Source of the DNA: TM7 phylum sp. oral taxon 349
GTDB lineage: Bacteria; Patescibacteriota; Saccharimonadia; Saccharimonadales; Saccharimonadaceae
Direction: 5' to 3'
Length of the DNA stretch: 64,000 nucleotides
NCBI GenBank assembly: GCA_018127705.1
Contig: CP072328.1
Span: 1-64,000 of the forward strand
The first letter of the stretch is position 1, and every line of letters begins with the position of its first letter. Below the pieces are notes generated by a model, which saw nothing but the letters and a program-made list of their open reading frames with translations, ran no database searches and was not told the DNA's origin. A program made the position numbers and the translations under genes. This document shows positions 51,101-59,731 of this stretch, piece after piece.

Positions 51101-51170
51101 AGTAAACTCGCAACATCCTAGAACATCATCTTCAGCACCTCCACCTCCACCTCCACCTCCTAGACCATAA
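48168..51170 (+). CDS. Second giant VirB6/TrbL-like membrane protein
   Basis: 1000 residues. Signal peptide with KTAYAEG near residue 26, a large Cys-containing ectodomain (to about 380; GTCDERYDPE, DGYCDKTYP), then GIGWLVCPVVTFLA and a polytopic region (about 395-700) with LFVIAFIIIIYSQISGMGLSTYGIKRMLPRLVVGALLVNVSFY, paralogous to the protein at 40941. The cytoplasmic tail (about 700-1000) is helical and ends in an eight-proline run followed by RP. TACAAT ends 6 nt before ATG 48168. It heads a collinear run of secretion genes (PrgI, TraC-N, VirB4). Two different pores or a pore with swapped ectodomains are possible roles. Confidence 0.8.
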   Translation: MRKCRVFLVLASIIVLLPFVLHIKTAYAEGLPGIFIPPGTKEKATREQYRTILRTCFSNVFDSYKKYKESAFNADYPFSHAVIEDSPTPIPIRFAVGTTGISGEDGYYNCTQLSRDQAINMFNTIEFKGRTIREIYCNMSGVVVSPDKRDEECSKETGDLTLNLKKIRDAINSKPGISKETKYYIAYQLISQQCEATNKGILGKDILAGNLGENDYRIVVALDPRDGKESETYVFTLGDKDHDIVLWNKEVETIDKNTDYINVTSCKALISQRMVGTGDDLVNPYLQYVKEHLPGSTGVAGTCDERYDPEKNKEENAACVDGFNNKGVDGYCDKTYPYDLLKGSPGSSTSATSPDKLNKACHYGAETATSATGKTQGEQLQPDGEGQKTCAIDGIGWLVCPVVTFLAQVSDTVKDNIDEYLVFNPSELTKRDDGSVYSYWATMRNYANVLFVIAFIIIIYSQISGMGLSTYGIKRMLPRLVVGALLVNVSFYLCAAMVDLSNAIGASAYNFISSGTSAGSGGASPSSSASGDAWWATTATTLLVGGAVLFFALGAFIAGLITVLMIALTTLLLLGVRQAIIIFAIIISPLAFVAWLLPNTESLFKKWWQTFKTMLFVYPIIGIIYGASTLASNIIRNQYGGTDGSSVAMQIVAAVLMFVPLLLVPKVLNTAMSIGNIAAITGGIIKGKAGGFLGGAAKAKVGKPGSRFGNYRKMKKERRNAQIRAGVYEGKHPIRRLRSGANRIFNQSRISGGYGDMRAAEGTKEAAHQDHERMEMAEARINNMKVDGAYLNQQQLMEAATTGKVGDTKLSSYEQRAAIKKAAAMGTSKDALELAESSTNPEMDATVRKEIADALAQSGAGERSPYLGGAALADIQAGTFNKDDAIRKAAAKGKITAESLSKADEFSAGQIAQSLSAAAQSDEYKNNMTAKAGENEIVDAVRNAKAAARGLKNSDKLMANVRGNRALEAQIHNISKLGVNSQHPRTSSSAPPPPPPPPRP

Positions 51171-51195
51171 ATGAAAATAAGAAGGTTAACTAAAT

Positions 51196-52146
51196 ATGGC
51201 TCAATACAAAGTCGCACAAGATGTCGAAGCCGAAGACAAGCTCCTCGGTCCATTCAGCTTTCGCCAATTTATTTACTTAATTATCGTTGCAGTCGCCTGC
51301 GCGCTAGCATGGGGGCTAGCGCGCATATTTGTCGCGCTTGCAATCATACCACTGCCAGTTATACTATTCTTCGGTGCTCTCGCTTTACCGTTACGCAAAG
51401 ATCAGCCAATGGAAATCTACATGGCAGCGCTTGTATCGTTTTACTTAAAGCCGCGCAAACGTATATGGATTCCAGACGGTAGGGGGTCACTTATCCAGAT
51501 CACTGCGCCGAAAGTTGAAGAGGTTAACCGCACAAAAGATTTGGCACAGGAAGAAGTTAGACAGCGCTTTTCGTATTTAGCGGACATTGCCGACACGGGG
51601 GGTTGGTCTATTCGCCATGTCACACCACAGCCGCAAGCACAAATCAATAGCGCGATGGAACCTGATCAATATTTCGCCGCACAGCAAACTGAAGATCCAC
51701 TCGGTGACGACGGCAGCGTCGCACACAATTTCGACACGCTAATATCCGATGCCGACGTGACGCGAAGACAATACATGGTAGAGCAGATGCGCCAAGCAGC
51801 CACGCTTTCAACCGGACAGCAAACCGCCATACCACCGCAGCTTACAAATAATCAATCGTCCGTACCGCCACGTTATAGTCCATACCCGACGATTCATCAA
51901 TCAGTCGTTCAGCCACTAGGCAATCAGACGCCAGGAGTACAACCAGCACCGGTTACGCAGCAAGCATCCAGCGCCCCAACCACCCCTACGCCAACAGCTA
52001 CTAGCGCCGAACCAGTCTCAGATGATATAATTGGACTTGCAAACAATAGCGGTTTGTCGATTCAAACAATTCAGCAAGAAGCAAATCGTATTCGACAGAA
52101 AGAACAAGAAGCCGATAACGGCGAGGTGTTCATTTCGCTGCATTAG
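51196..52146 (+). CDS. PrgI-family (VirB3-like) membrane protein
   Basis: 316 residues. Residues about 1-85 are PrgI-like: YKVAQDVEAEDKLLGPFSFRQFIYLIIVAVACALAW, two close helices, then LRKDQPMEIYMAALVSFYLKPRKRIW. PrgI proteins are VirB3 counterparts in Gram-positive-type conjugation systems and precede VirB4. The rest is a long disordered Pro/Gln/Thr-rich tail with a last helix (LANNSGLSIQTIQQEANRI). The tail is much longer than in ordinary PrgI (about 110-150 residues). AGAAGG precedes the ATG. Confidence 0.85.
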   Translation: MAQYKVAQDVEAEDKLLGPFSFRQFIYLIIVAVACALAWGLARIFVALAIIPLPVILFFGALALPLRKDQPMEIYMAALVSFYLKPRKRIWIPDGRGSLIQITAPKVEEVNRTKDLAQEEVRQRFSYLADIADTGGWSIRHVTPQPQAQINSAMEPDQYFAAQQTEDPLGDDGSVAHNFDTLISDADVTRRQYMVEQMRQAATLSTGQQTAIPPQLTNNQSSVPPRYSPYPTIHQSVVQPLGNQTPGVQPAPVTQQASSAPTTPTPTATSAEPVSDDIIGLANNSGLSIQTIQQEANRIRQKEQEADNGEVFISLH

Positions 52147-52166
52147 AGTAATTGAAAGGAGTGGGT

Positions 52167-53009
52167 GTGCCGCCGAGCAATCAGGTCAATCCGTCGCAGA
52201 CACCGCCAGCTACATCAGGCGGCACTGTTGGTGCTGCGCCAGCGCAAGCAGCCGCGACGCCAAATCAGGCAGCCCAAAAGACAAAAACTCAGCAAAATGT
52301 AGCCTCAACGCAAAATAGCCTGCTGCTTTCTGAGTTGCGTGATAGCATGGTCGTTATGTCTGATGGTACATTCCGCGCTATCGTTGCCTGCAAGTCCATC
52401 AACTTTGACCTCATGAGCGAACGTGAACGAGGCGGCGTCGAGACAAACTACCAGGATTTTTTGAATGCCCTCCGGTTTCCAATTCAAATTTTAGTACGAT
52501 CGCAAAGAGTTGATATTGGTCCGTACCTTGATAAACTTGAACTCCTGCGGCGCGATCAAGACAACATGCTGCTTGGCGTATTGATGGACGACTATATCAA
52601 CTTTATTGATTTATTATCGCAGGAAGCAAATATTATGGACAAGAGCTTCTTTGTCGTAATTCCATATTATCCCGCAGGCGAGATCACAAATGTTGTTGAA
52701 CAAAGTAAAGGCTTCTTTAACTCAATATTTGGCGGTAACAAAAAGAATACCATCACGAAGATCGACAAAGACACCTACGAAAAGGCGAAAGACGAGATCA
52801 GGAATCGCGTTGAATCAGTTGTGCACGGATTGACACAAATTGGCGTGCGCGCAACGCAGCTCAACACGAAGCAAATCGGCGAATTGTACTACAACATATA
52901 TAATCCCGATACAGCAGTACGTGAGCCGCTTGGTAATTTTGAGGACGTGACATCGCTATACATACGAAAAGGCGAAGGAAACGCGCCAACGTTAGGAGCC
53001 CGGCAATGA
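52167..53009 (+). CDS. TraC-like N-terminal domain protein (separate VirB4 partner)
   Basis: 280 residues from GTG 52167, chosen because AAAGGAG stands 5 nt upstream. A Pro/Ala/Gln-rich leader (about 1-50) precedes a domain containing SLLLSELRDSMVVMSDGTFRAIVACKSINFDLMSE, the usual N-terminal domain of TraC/VirB4 ATPases. It lacks Walker motifs. The helical segment about 160-230 includes FFNSIFGGNKKNTITKID. Its stop overlaps the start of the VirB4 gene by 4 bp, so here the N-terminal domain and the motor are made as two coupled proteins. Confidence 0.8.
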   Translation: MPPSNQVNPSQTPPATSGGTVGAAPAQAAATPNQAAQKTKTQQNVASTQNSLLLSELRDSMVVMSDGTFRAIVACKSINFDLMSERERGGVETNYQDFLNALRFPIQILVRSQRVDIGPYLDKLELLRRDQDNMLLGVLMDDYINFIDLLSQEANIMDKSFFVVIPYYPAGEITNVVEQSKGFFNSIFGGNKKNTITKIDKDTYEKAKDEIRNRVESVVHGLTQIGVRATQLNTKQIGELYYNIYNPDTAVREPLGNFEDVTSLYIRKGEGNAPTLGARQ

Positions 53010-54847
53010 GCGCAAAAAAGATGGATCCTATTGACATTGCTACACAGCAGCGCGCCCGCGAGCAAGCTGAAGTTGAACAAGCGTTCCTTAAGGGTATGAC
53101 AACACTGCGCGACCTGATCGCGCCAAGCAGCTTAGAGATCCATTCAAGTTATTTCCGTATCGGGACAAAATACGGACGGACGATGTATGTGTACGGCTAC
53201 CCGCGCACGCTTTATACAGGATGGTTATCGCCGCTCATCAACATTGACCAAGTGATTGACGTTAGTATGTTTGTGTATCCGGTTGATACAGCAGTTGTGT
53301 TAAATAATCTGCGCAAGAAAGTGACGCAGCTTGAGGCCGATATGTCGATCAACGCCGAAAAAGGTCGCACGCGCGACCCGGCAAAAGAAGCAGCCCTTGC
53401 CGACGCTGAAGAGCTGCGCGACCAGTTACAGATTGGAAGCGAACGATTCTTCCGTTATGGACTCTACGTGACAATCTACGCTGACAGTATTGACGAGCTG
53501 AGCTTCATACAAAATGAAATTGAATCAATGTTCGGACAAATGCTCGTTTATAGTAAAACAGCATCAAGCCAGCAGGAGCAAGGACTCAATAGTACAGTAC
53601 CGCAGATGAGCGATCAGCTACAAATTCGCCGCAATATGAATACAGGCGCTGTTAGTACAAGCTTTCCATTTACAAGCGCCGATCTTACGCAGGATAACGG
53701 TATTTTGTACGGGATCAATATGCATAACAGCGGACTAGTTATTTTCGACCGCTATAGCCTAGAGAACGCCAACATGGTCGTATTCGCGAAATCTGGTGCC
53801 GGTAAGTCATTCACGGTCAAGCTAGAAGCCTTGCGCAGTATGATGGTCGGCGCAGACGTACTCATCATTGACCCGGAGAATGAGTATCAAAAATTGAGCG
53901 ATGCTGTCGGCGGCAGCTATATTCGACTAAGCCTTAGTAGCGATACGCGCATTAATCCGTTTGATCTACCTCGCGTAATAGATAGCGATGAGGCCGACGA
54001 CGCCTTACGCGCGAATCTTGTAACCTTGCATGGGCTATTACGCCTGATGCTCGGCGGCGCGTCAGCGAACAACGCCGGCGTCGGCTTAAGTCCGTCCGAA
54101 GAGGCCGATCTTGATCAAGGACTAATTGACACGTACGCCCGCGCCGGCATCACCAGCGACCCGCTCACGCACACCGCCACGCCACCGACAATGAGCAACC
54201 TATACGACGTATTGCTTCATATGGGAGGCACTGGGCCGCAGCTTGCACAGCGCCTACGCAAATACACAAGCGGAACGTTCGCCGGCATCTTCAGCCAACA
54301 GAGTAATATTGATATTAACAACAACATGGTCGTGTTTAATATCCGCGACCTAGAAGACGAGCTACGCCCAGTGGCAATGTATATCGTTTTGAGCCATATC
54401 TGGAATATCGTACGTACGCAGCAAAAAAAGCGCATGCTTATCGTAGATGAGGCGTGGCAACTCATGAAGTATGACGATTCTGCAAACTTTATGTTTAGCT
54501 TAGCAAAACGCGCCCGTAAGTATTACCTCGGACTAACGACAATTACACAGGACGTTGAAGACTTTATGGGTAGCAAAATGGGACGCGCAATTGTAGCAAA
54601 CTCCAGCATGCAGTTACTATTAAAACAATCGCCAAGTGCCGTTGACGTGCTTGGCGACGTCTTCAAACTCACCGAAGAAGAACGGCGACGTCTATCTGGT
54701 TTCCCCGTTGGGCAAGGGCTGTTCTTCGCTGGGCAGAATCATATTCATATTCAGATTGTCGCAAGCGACACCGAGCAGAGACTGATCACTACAAATCCTC
54801 AGGCGCTCCTGCAGCAACAACGATTACAACAAGATTCGGAAAGTTAA
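53006..54847 (+). CDS. VirB4/TraC-family secretion ATPase
   Basis: 613 residues. N-terminal half: TSFPFTSADLTQDNGILYGINMHNSGLVIFDRYSLEN, typical just before the motor domain. Walker A is FAKSGAGKSFTVK (near residue 263), Walker B MLIVDEAWQLM (near 478), followed by the TraC-like TTITQDVEDFM and MQLLLKQSPSAVD motifs. A helical insertion (VTQLEADMSINAEKGRTRDPAKEAALAD) lies near 110-140. It powers pilus assembly and substrate transport in type IV secretion and conjugation. It overlaps the TraC-N gene by 4 bp. Confidence 0.93.
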   Translation: MSAKKMDPIDIATQQRAREQAEVEQAFLKGMTTLRDLIAPSSLEIHSSYFRIGTKYGRTMYVYGYPRTLYTGWLSPLINIDQVIDVSMFVYPVDTAVVLNNLRKKVTQLEADMSINAEKGRTRDPAKEAALADAEELRDQLQIGSERFFRYGLYVTIYADSIDELSFIQNEIESMFGQMLVYSKTASSQQEQGLNSTVPQMSDQLQIRRNMNTGAVSTSFPFTSADLTQDNGILYGINMHNSGLVIFDRYSLENANMVVFAKSGAGKSFTVKLEALRSMMVGADVLIIDPENEYQKLSDAVGGSYIRLSLSSDTRINPFDLPRVIDSDEADDALRANLVTLHGLLRLMLGGASANNAGVGLSPSEEADLDQGLIDTYARAGITSDPLTHTATPPTMSNLYDVLLHMGGTGPQLAQRLRKYTSGTFAGIFSQQSNIDINNNMVVFNIRDLEDELRPVAMYIVLSHIWNIVRTQQKKRMLIVDEAWQLMKYDDSANFMFSLAKRARKYYLGLTTITQDVEDFMGSKMGRAIVANSSMQLLLKQSPSAVDVLGDVFKLTEEERRRLSGFPVGQGLFFAGQNHIHIQIVASDTEQRLITTNPQALLQQQRLQQDSES

Positions 54848-54870
54848 TGTAAAACAGGTATACTATACAT

Positions 54871-57720
54871 ATGGCACAACAAGCGCTTGAGAGACCAGAT
54901 GCTGACGAACGAAGCAGGATTGATCGTGACTACGATCGCAGGTTTAATGCAGCAGTCGAAGGCAACGCTCGTCCTGACGCACACGATCAAGACACTCAAG
55001 GCACAAATAACACTGCAAATAATTTAAATAACCAGGAGAACAGTAGCGCAGCGCCAGATTACGATAAATCTATTGCCGACCGCGAAAAAGACAACTCTGG
55101 TGGCACATGGAAAAACAACGTATCGGAAAAAGAAGAAGGCGGCAATAAGCGCTATGGCGGTAAAAAAAAGTCGCAGTTTGGACTAAAAGGGTTCGCAAAA
55201 CGATTTGGACCAACCGGTATTATCGGAACACTACTTATCGGCGGTATTAGCGGACTTACATTCACAACAGGCCCAGCGTCACTGCTCATAAATTTAAAGG
55301 AAAATTTCGTACAGAACCATGACCAACAGAGCGTAACAGGAGAAGTTCGTGGTCGCAAGCTTTTAAATAAACGGCTCGCAAGCAAAACAACGAGCGGTCT
55401 TTGTAAGATTAAGCTTGCCTGCCGGTATCAAAAACCCTCCGACCGCCTCTTAAAAAGGCTTAATGCCGAAGGCATAAAAGCGCTTGACGCCAACGGCGCC
55501 GAAATTGAAAAACAAGGCTTTTTGAGCGGTAAGACTCGTCCCGCTCAATTCCAGCTAAAGGATGGCAAGAAAGTGGCGGCGTCTGAATTTATGCAAGCGC
55601 TTAGAGACGACCCTGAATTTCGGCGAGCATTTCGGCGAGCACATAGTCCGCGCTGGATGAATTGGTTCGACGATGTCGCTATAAAGTTTCTAAAAAAGCA
55701 CGGTATAGCCAAAAATATTCCGGACGGCATAAAAAACGCAAAGAAACCGGACGAATTAGACAAAGCAAAAGAGAAAGCACTCACAACAGCAGGTAAGGAT
55801 AAAGACGGCGTTGAAAAGGTTGTGCAAGAGGCCACTGACGATTTCGCTAAAAAAGAAACAAAGAAAGCAAAAAAACGAGCAGGCGGAGATCTTGTCTTGT
55901 TAGGGGCACAAGGCGCCTGCCTCATGTCAAAAGCGCCTATCCTTATCAATAAAGTTGTTCGGGTATTTAGGATTGCTCAGCTTGCAACAATCGCTTTCGC
56001 AGTTTTGTCCGCAGCAGACAGGATAAAAGAGGGGGTTGCGACAGATACAGAAGTTAGCAATGTTGCATCATTATTAACACAAACATACGAGAAGTCCGAT
56101 AAAACGAAAATATTATCAGCTATGGATTCGGATGCGATGAAGTACGGCCTTGGACTCGGTACGGGTGGAAGTGATTCAAAGTATCTGCCGACAGTAGGTG
56201 AATCTTTCGCTGAATATACAAAAATCGTATCAAGCGGTCTTGTAAAGGGGGTATGTTCGGCTCTTGGAAGCTCCGAAGCGCAGGCAGCTATTGATGCCTT
56301 TAGAGCTGCAAAATCCGGCAGCCTTGCCGGGTTTGCAGCGACGGTTGCTGAGTACATCTTAGACCAAAGCGGATTACTCGACATTCTCTTCACGCAAATC
56401 GTATCCGGCGCTATAAAATTATTTACCGACAACATCGACTGGAAAAAGCTACTAGAATACTTTTTAGGTAATTTTGCAGCCCTAGCGAAAGGCGTTGATC
56501 TCGGCGATGTCGTTGCTATCGGCGCAATCCTAAATTTTGGAAATCTTGCCAATACTGGCGGCAACCTTCCTCTTACTCCGGCGCAAAAAACCGCATTCGA
56601 CGAGCAAATTAAAAATCCGGTAAAGCTTGCCTGGGCGCAGGAAGATCGCCTCACGCACAGCCCATTTGACGCATCAAATCCCAATACCTTCCTTGGCTCA
56701 ATCGTCACGCAGTTTTTGCCGTATCAGTCGTCAATCTCAAATCCAATTAAAACGATATCGTCAATTGCCTCAATATCAACCTCAGCGTTAGGGCGGTTCT
56801 TAATGCCAGCATCGCATGCCGCAAAGATAGAAGGCAATATGTGCAAAGCTGATTATCTTGTTTCGCAATCAGGAGTCTCATCCGGCCCATTGTGTGATGT
56901 CCAATATGGCATTCCCGCCGAGTACATGGGCATTGACCCCGACGATGTTGTCAACGAACTGCACGACTCAGGCGATTTAGATGACGAGGGCAGCCCTAAG
57001 TCTGACAGTGACCTTCAGGAATGGATAGACAGCTGCAACGCAGACGGCGACACGGCATCGTTGTCCGAATGTACGGTAAGCTCCAGGAAAGAAGCGCTAT
57101 ACGGGCTCTACCAAATTGACAAGCGTCAAGCCGACGGTATGGACAATGATCCTCCATCATCCGCAAGCGGCTCAATATCACCAAGCACATCGCTACCTAC
57201 CGACAATAACGCGCAAGAGCTGGCTAAGCAGATCCTTGCCAACCCAAACATTACCTTCGCACCCGGCATGGACTACGAACCGCAACAACAAATGCAAGAC
57301 ACTGCAGACGGCAAAGAAGCAAAACCCGTAGCCCTACAGCCACGCCTATTGCAGCTCATCGTAGCGCTTGGTAAAAATCATAAGTTCTCAATAACAGCAC
57401 TTGGACGTGATGACTCGGCGGGTTACAGTGGCTGCTCTCGGGATCCTTTTAGCGTGCACTGTATTGGAGAAGCAGTAGATATCATATCGATAGACGGTGG
57501 CGCGACAACAGGAGGCGACCCAGAGTCTGTTAAGCTCCTGCAAGAGATTATAGACAATAAGCTATTGCCTCCGGCGGCAGGTATTGGTCAGTCGGGGTGC
57601 GGAGACAGAGCCGACATGAATAACAAGCTTGAAGCCGCTGGTTATAAGCCTCATGGAGATGGGTGTGATCATCTACACCTAGCGTTGCGTAGAGACAACA
57701 GAAAACCGAAAACGTGGTAA
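54871..57720 (+). CDS. Large membrane protein with C-terminal M15-type peptidase domain
   Basis: 949 residues. The N-terminal 110 are polar and disordered; one helix near 125-150 (FGPTGIIGTLLIGGISGLTFTTGPAS) and further hydrophobic stretches near 355-385 and 495-560 suggest several membrane passages. The last 150 residues hold a zinc-peptidase pattern of the M15 (D,D-carboxypeptidase/L,D-endopeptidase) type: H863 and D870 in VHCIGEAVDI, then H934 and H936 in CDHLHLAL. Such enzymes cut peptidoglycan stem peptides. TATACT ends 6 nt before ATG 54871. It follows VirB4 and precedes another wall hydrolase, so it may open the wall for the secretion machine. Confidence 0.75.
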   Translation: MAQQALERPDADERSRIDRDYDRRFNAAVEGNARPDAHDQDTQGTNNTANNLNNQENSSAAPDYDKSIADREKDNSGGTWKNNVSEKEEGGNKRYGGKKKSQFGLKGFAKRFGPTGIIGTLLIGGISGLTFTTGPASLLINLKENFVQNHDQQSVTGEVRGRKLLNKRLASKTTSGLCKIKLACRYQKPSDRLLKRLNAEGIKALDANGAEIEKQGFLSGKTRPAQFQLKDGKKVAASEFMQALRDDPEFRRAFRRAHSPRWMNWFDDVAIKFLKKHGIAKNIPDGIKNAKKPDELDKAKEKALTTAGKDKDGVEKVVQEATDDFAKKETKKAKKRAGGDLVLLGAQGACLMSKAPILINKVVRVFRIAQLATIAFAVLSAADRIKEGVATDTEVSNVASLLTQTYEKSDKTKILSAMDSDAMKYGLGLGTGGSDSKYLPTVGESFAEYTKIVSSGLVKGVCSALGSSEAQAAIDAFRAAKSGSLAGFAATVAEYILDQSGLLDILFTQIVSGAIKLFTDNIDWKKLLEYFLGNFAALAKGVDLGDVVAIGAILNFGNLANTGGNLPLTPAQKTAFDEQIKNPVKLAWAQEDRLTHSPFDASNPNTFLGSIVTQFLPYQSSISNPIKTISSIASISTSALGRFLMPASHAAKIEGNMCKADYLVSQSGVSSGPLCDVQYGIPAEYMGIDPDDVVNELHDSGDLDDEGSPKSDSDLQEWIDSCNADGDTASLSECTVSSRKEALYGLYQIDKRQADGMDNDPPSSASGSISPSTSLPTDNNAQELAKQILANPNITFAPGMDYEPQQQMQDTADGKEAKPVALQPRLLQLIVALGKNHKFSITALGRDDSAGYSGCSRDPFSVHCIGEAVDIISIDGGATTGGDPESVKLLQEIIDNKLLPPAAGIGQSGCGDRADMNNKLEAAGYKPHGDGCDHLHLALRRDNRKPKTW

Positions 57721-57725
57721 AAGAC

Positions 57726-59726
57726 ATGAAGAACTATCTTACGACACTCACACTATGGATACTAGCAGGAGTACTTGTCATATCAACGCCAGCCTCCGCC
57801 CTGCTAACAATTGATAAGCAAGGCAATGACATCTATTTTTCTGATGACAACACCTGCAGTGAAGGCTCAAGCAGTGTAGACTTATCGGTTATTTCACCAG
57901 GTAGCGGCGAACCAAACGGCATGACATACCCAAACCTTGATGCTGCAAAAATGGCGGCGGCGATTGAGAAATTTGTCAAAGACCATGCTCCCGATGGCAC
58001 GCCAGACCAAGACATCCCACTGCACGGAACAGGCGCTGTTGCTGTTAGGAGTGCAAAAAAAGCAAACATGAGTCCATTTTTAGCGTATGCCCACGCGGTC
58101 GTCGAATCAAGTATGGGCTTCACTACCGTACCAGGCGCTCAGGTAAAAATACACGAGGGACACAACCTATTTGGGCGCTCAGCTACAGATAGCCAACCGC
58201 ATGTACGGGAAGGCGGCCGCAACTGGTACAAATGGAGTTCTTTCAAAGCAAGCCTTGATAGCGAAGCCGAGGAAAACAAGGGGAGATCAAGCGGCGACTG
58301 GTACTCGTACGACCGCGATGTATTTTCAGATGAGATTGACAAGGGCATGTCCGCTTACGCCCATCGATACGCACCCCCAGACGATGGAAATGACACCGCT
58401 GCATACATAAGGAACATGCAAGGGTACTTAAACGAGATGGCCGAAAGTGCCGGCGGTAGTATATCAACCAGCGGGCTAGAGACAACAGGTTCAGGATCGG
58501 GCTCTGATTGCTGCGCCAAACCGACAGCAGGCGGAGCAGTCGTACAGATGCTTAGCGATAACGCCGAAACAGCACTCGGACACCTGATGAGCGTTGGCGA
58601 AGGACAAAAGCTAACAATTGCGCAGGCTGCAGGTATTGTCGGAAACCTCCAGACAGAATCGACAGTAAATCTTGATCCTAAGGCAACAAACGGAACTCAC
58701 ACTGGCATCGCTCAATGGGATAACGAGATTCGTTATAAGAACATGACCGAGTTTGCGAAGGCTATAAACGGTGAACCAAGCGAATTCACTGTGCAGCTCC
58801 GCTATCTGGTATGGGATCTAACCCTAACTAATGAGTGGTCTGAGCATAAGGGTGGATTTGGAGAAGCCCTAAAAGCCGTTCAAGCCACCTCTGATCCAGA
58901 AGAGGCCGCGGTAGCCTTTGAAAAAACTTACGAAAATAGCGGAGGGCAAGGTCTTAAAAGTAGAAAAGAGAATGCTCGTGCTCTTTATGATAAATACAAA
59001 GATAATCCTTCGCTTGCGTCATCAAAAAGCTCAAAGGTAAAAGGAACAACTGCCTCATGTTCAGGTGCAGCTGGTGATGCCGGTAAACTACAAGAACTGA
59101 CGCTTAAATATGCATGGCCAGAAAGAGGTCATGGAACTAACAAAAAGCCCGACTACGCAACTGCCATCGAAAAAGCTGAATCCGAAGGAAGATTTGTTGG
59201 CGCTTGTAGCGGTGTTGACTGCGGCGGTTTTGTGACAACACTTATATACGACAGTGGCTTTGATACAGCGTATAATTATGGCGCACGAGGAGGGGCTGGG
59301 GCGCTAGCCGTTGGAGTGATTCCCAGAACATTCCGCGGCACAGATCTTCAAAGAGACTGGGCAAAAACAAACTGGCAAACACTCGGCACAGCAAATGGCA
59401 CTTACGAACCAGACGGCAGCAAATTTACTGACGATAAGTTACAGCCCGGAGATGTCGCATTTTCAGACGGGCACACCTGGCTCTACGTTGGCGAGATTAA
59501 GGATTTTAGCAGCAAATACGCATCAGCATCACAGTGTGAAAGAGCACCAGTCGCAGGCGGCGAAGGATTTGACTATAATTCAGCACTCTGGTTTCGCAAA
59601 AAAGGAGGGTCTTCTAGTTCTAGCTCAAGCTCTAGTTCATCAGGATCATCAGGCTCATCTGCAAAACCAAGTACAGGAGGAAGCTCGTCAGGAACAACAG
59701 GAAGAATGCGAGCATTAGTGGAGTAA
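57726..59726 (+). CDS. Secreted peptidoglycan hydrolase with three catalytic domains
   Basis: 666 residues from ATG 57726 (GTG 57714 is an alternative). Signal peptide ends near TPASA. Domain 1 (about 70-245) is glucosaminidase-like: LAYAHAVVESSMGFTTV with the likely catalytic Glu. Domain 2 (about 270-435) resembles a phage tail lysozyme: AAGIVGNLQTESTVNLDPKA with a second Glu and THTGIAQWDN. Domain 3 (about 455-620) is NlpC/P60- or CHAP-like: C499 in GVDCGGFV and H583 in DGHTWLYVGE. A Ser-rich linker closes the protein. It can be a VirB1-like wall-opening enzyme, or a weapon against the host cell wall. Start overlaps the upstream gene's end region by a few bases if GTG is used. Confidence 0.85.
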   Translation: MKNYLTTLTLWILAGVLVISTPASALLTIDKQGNDIYFSDDNTCSEGSSSVDLSVISPGSGEPNGMTYPNLDAAKMAAAIEKFVKDHAPDGTPDQDIPLHGTGAVAVRSAKKANMSPFLAYAHAVVESSMGFTTVPGAQVKIHEGHNLFGRSATDSQPHVREGGRNWYKWSSFKASLDSEAEENKGRSSGDWYSYDRDVFSDEIDKGMSAYAHRYAPPDDGNDTAAYIRNMQGYLNEMAESAGGSISTSGLETTGSGSGSDCCAKPTAGGAVVQMLSDNAETALGHLMSVGEGQKLTIAQAAGIVGNLQTESTVNLDPKATNGTHTGIAQWDNEIRYKNMTEFAKAINGEPSEFTVQLRYLVWDLTLTNEWSEHKGGFGEALKAVQATSDPEEAAVAFEKTYENSGGQGLKSRKENARALYDKYKDNPSLASSKSSKVKGTTASCSGAAGDAGKLQELTLKYAWPERGHGTNKKPDYATAIEKAESEGRFVGACSGVDCGGFVTTLIYDSGFDTAYNYGARGGAGALAVGVIPRTFRGTDLQRDWAKTNWQTLGTANGTYEPDGSKFTDDKLQPGDVAFSDGHTWLYVGEIKDFSSKYASASQCERAPVAGGEGFDYNSALWFRKKGGSSSSSSSSSSSGSSGSSAKPSTGGSSSGTTGRMRALVE

Positions 59727-59731
59727 TTAGA

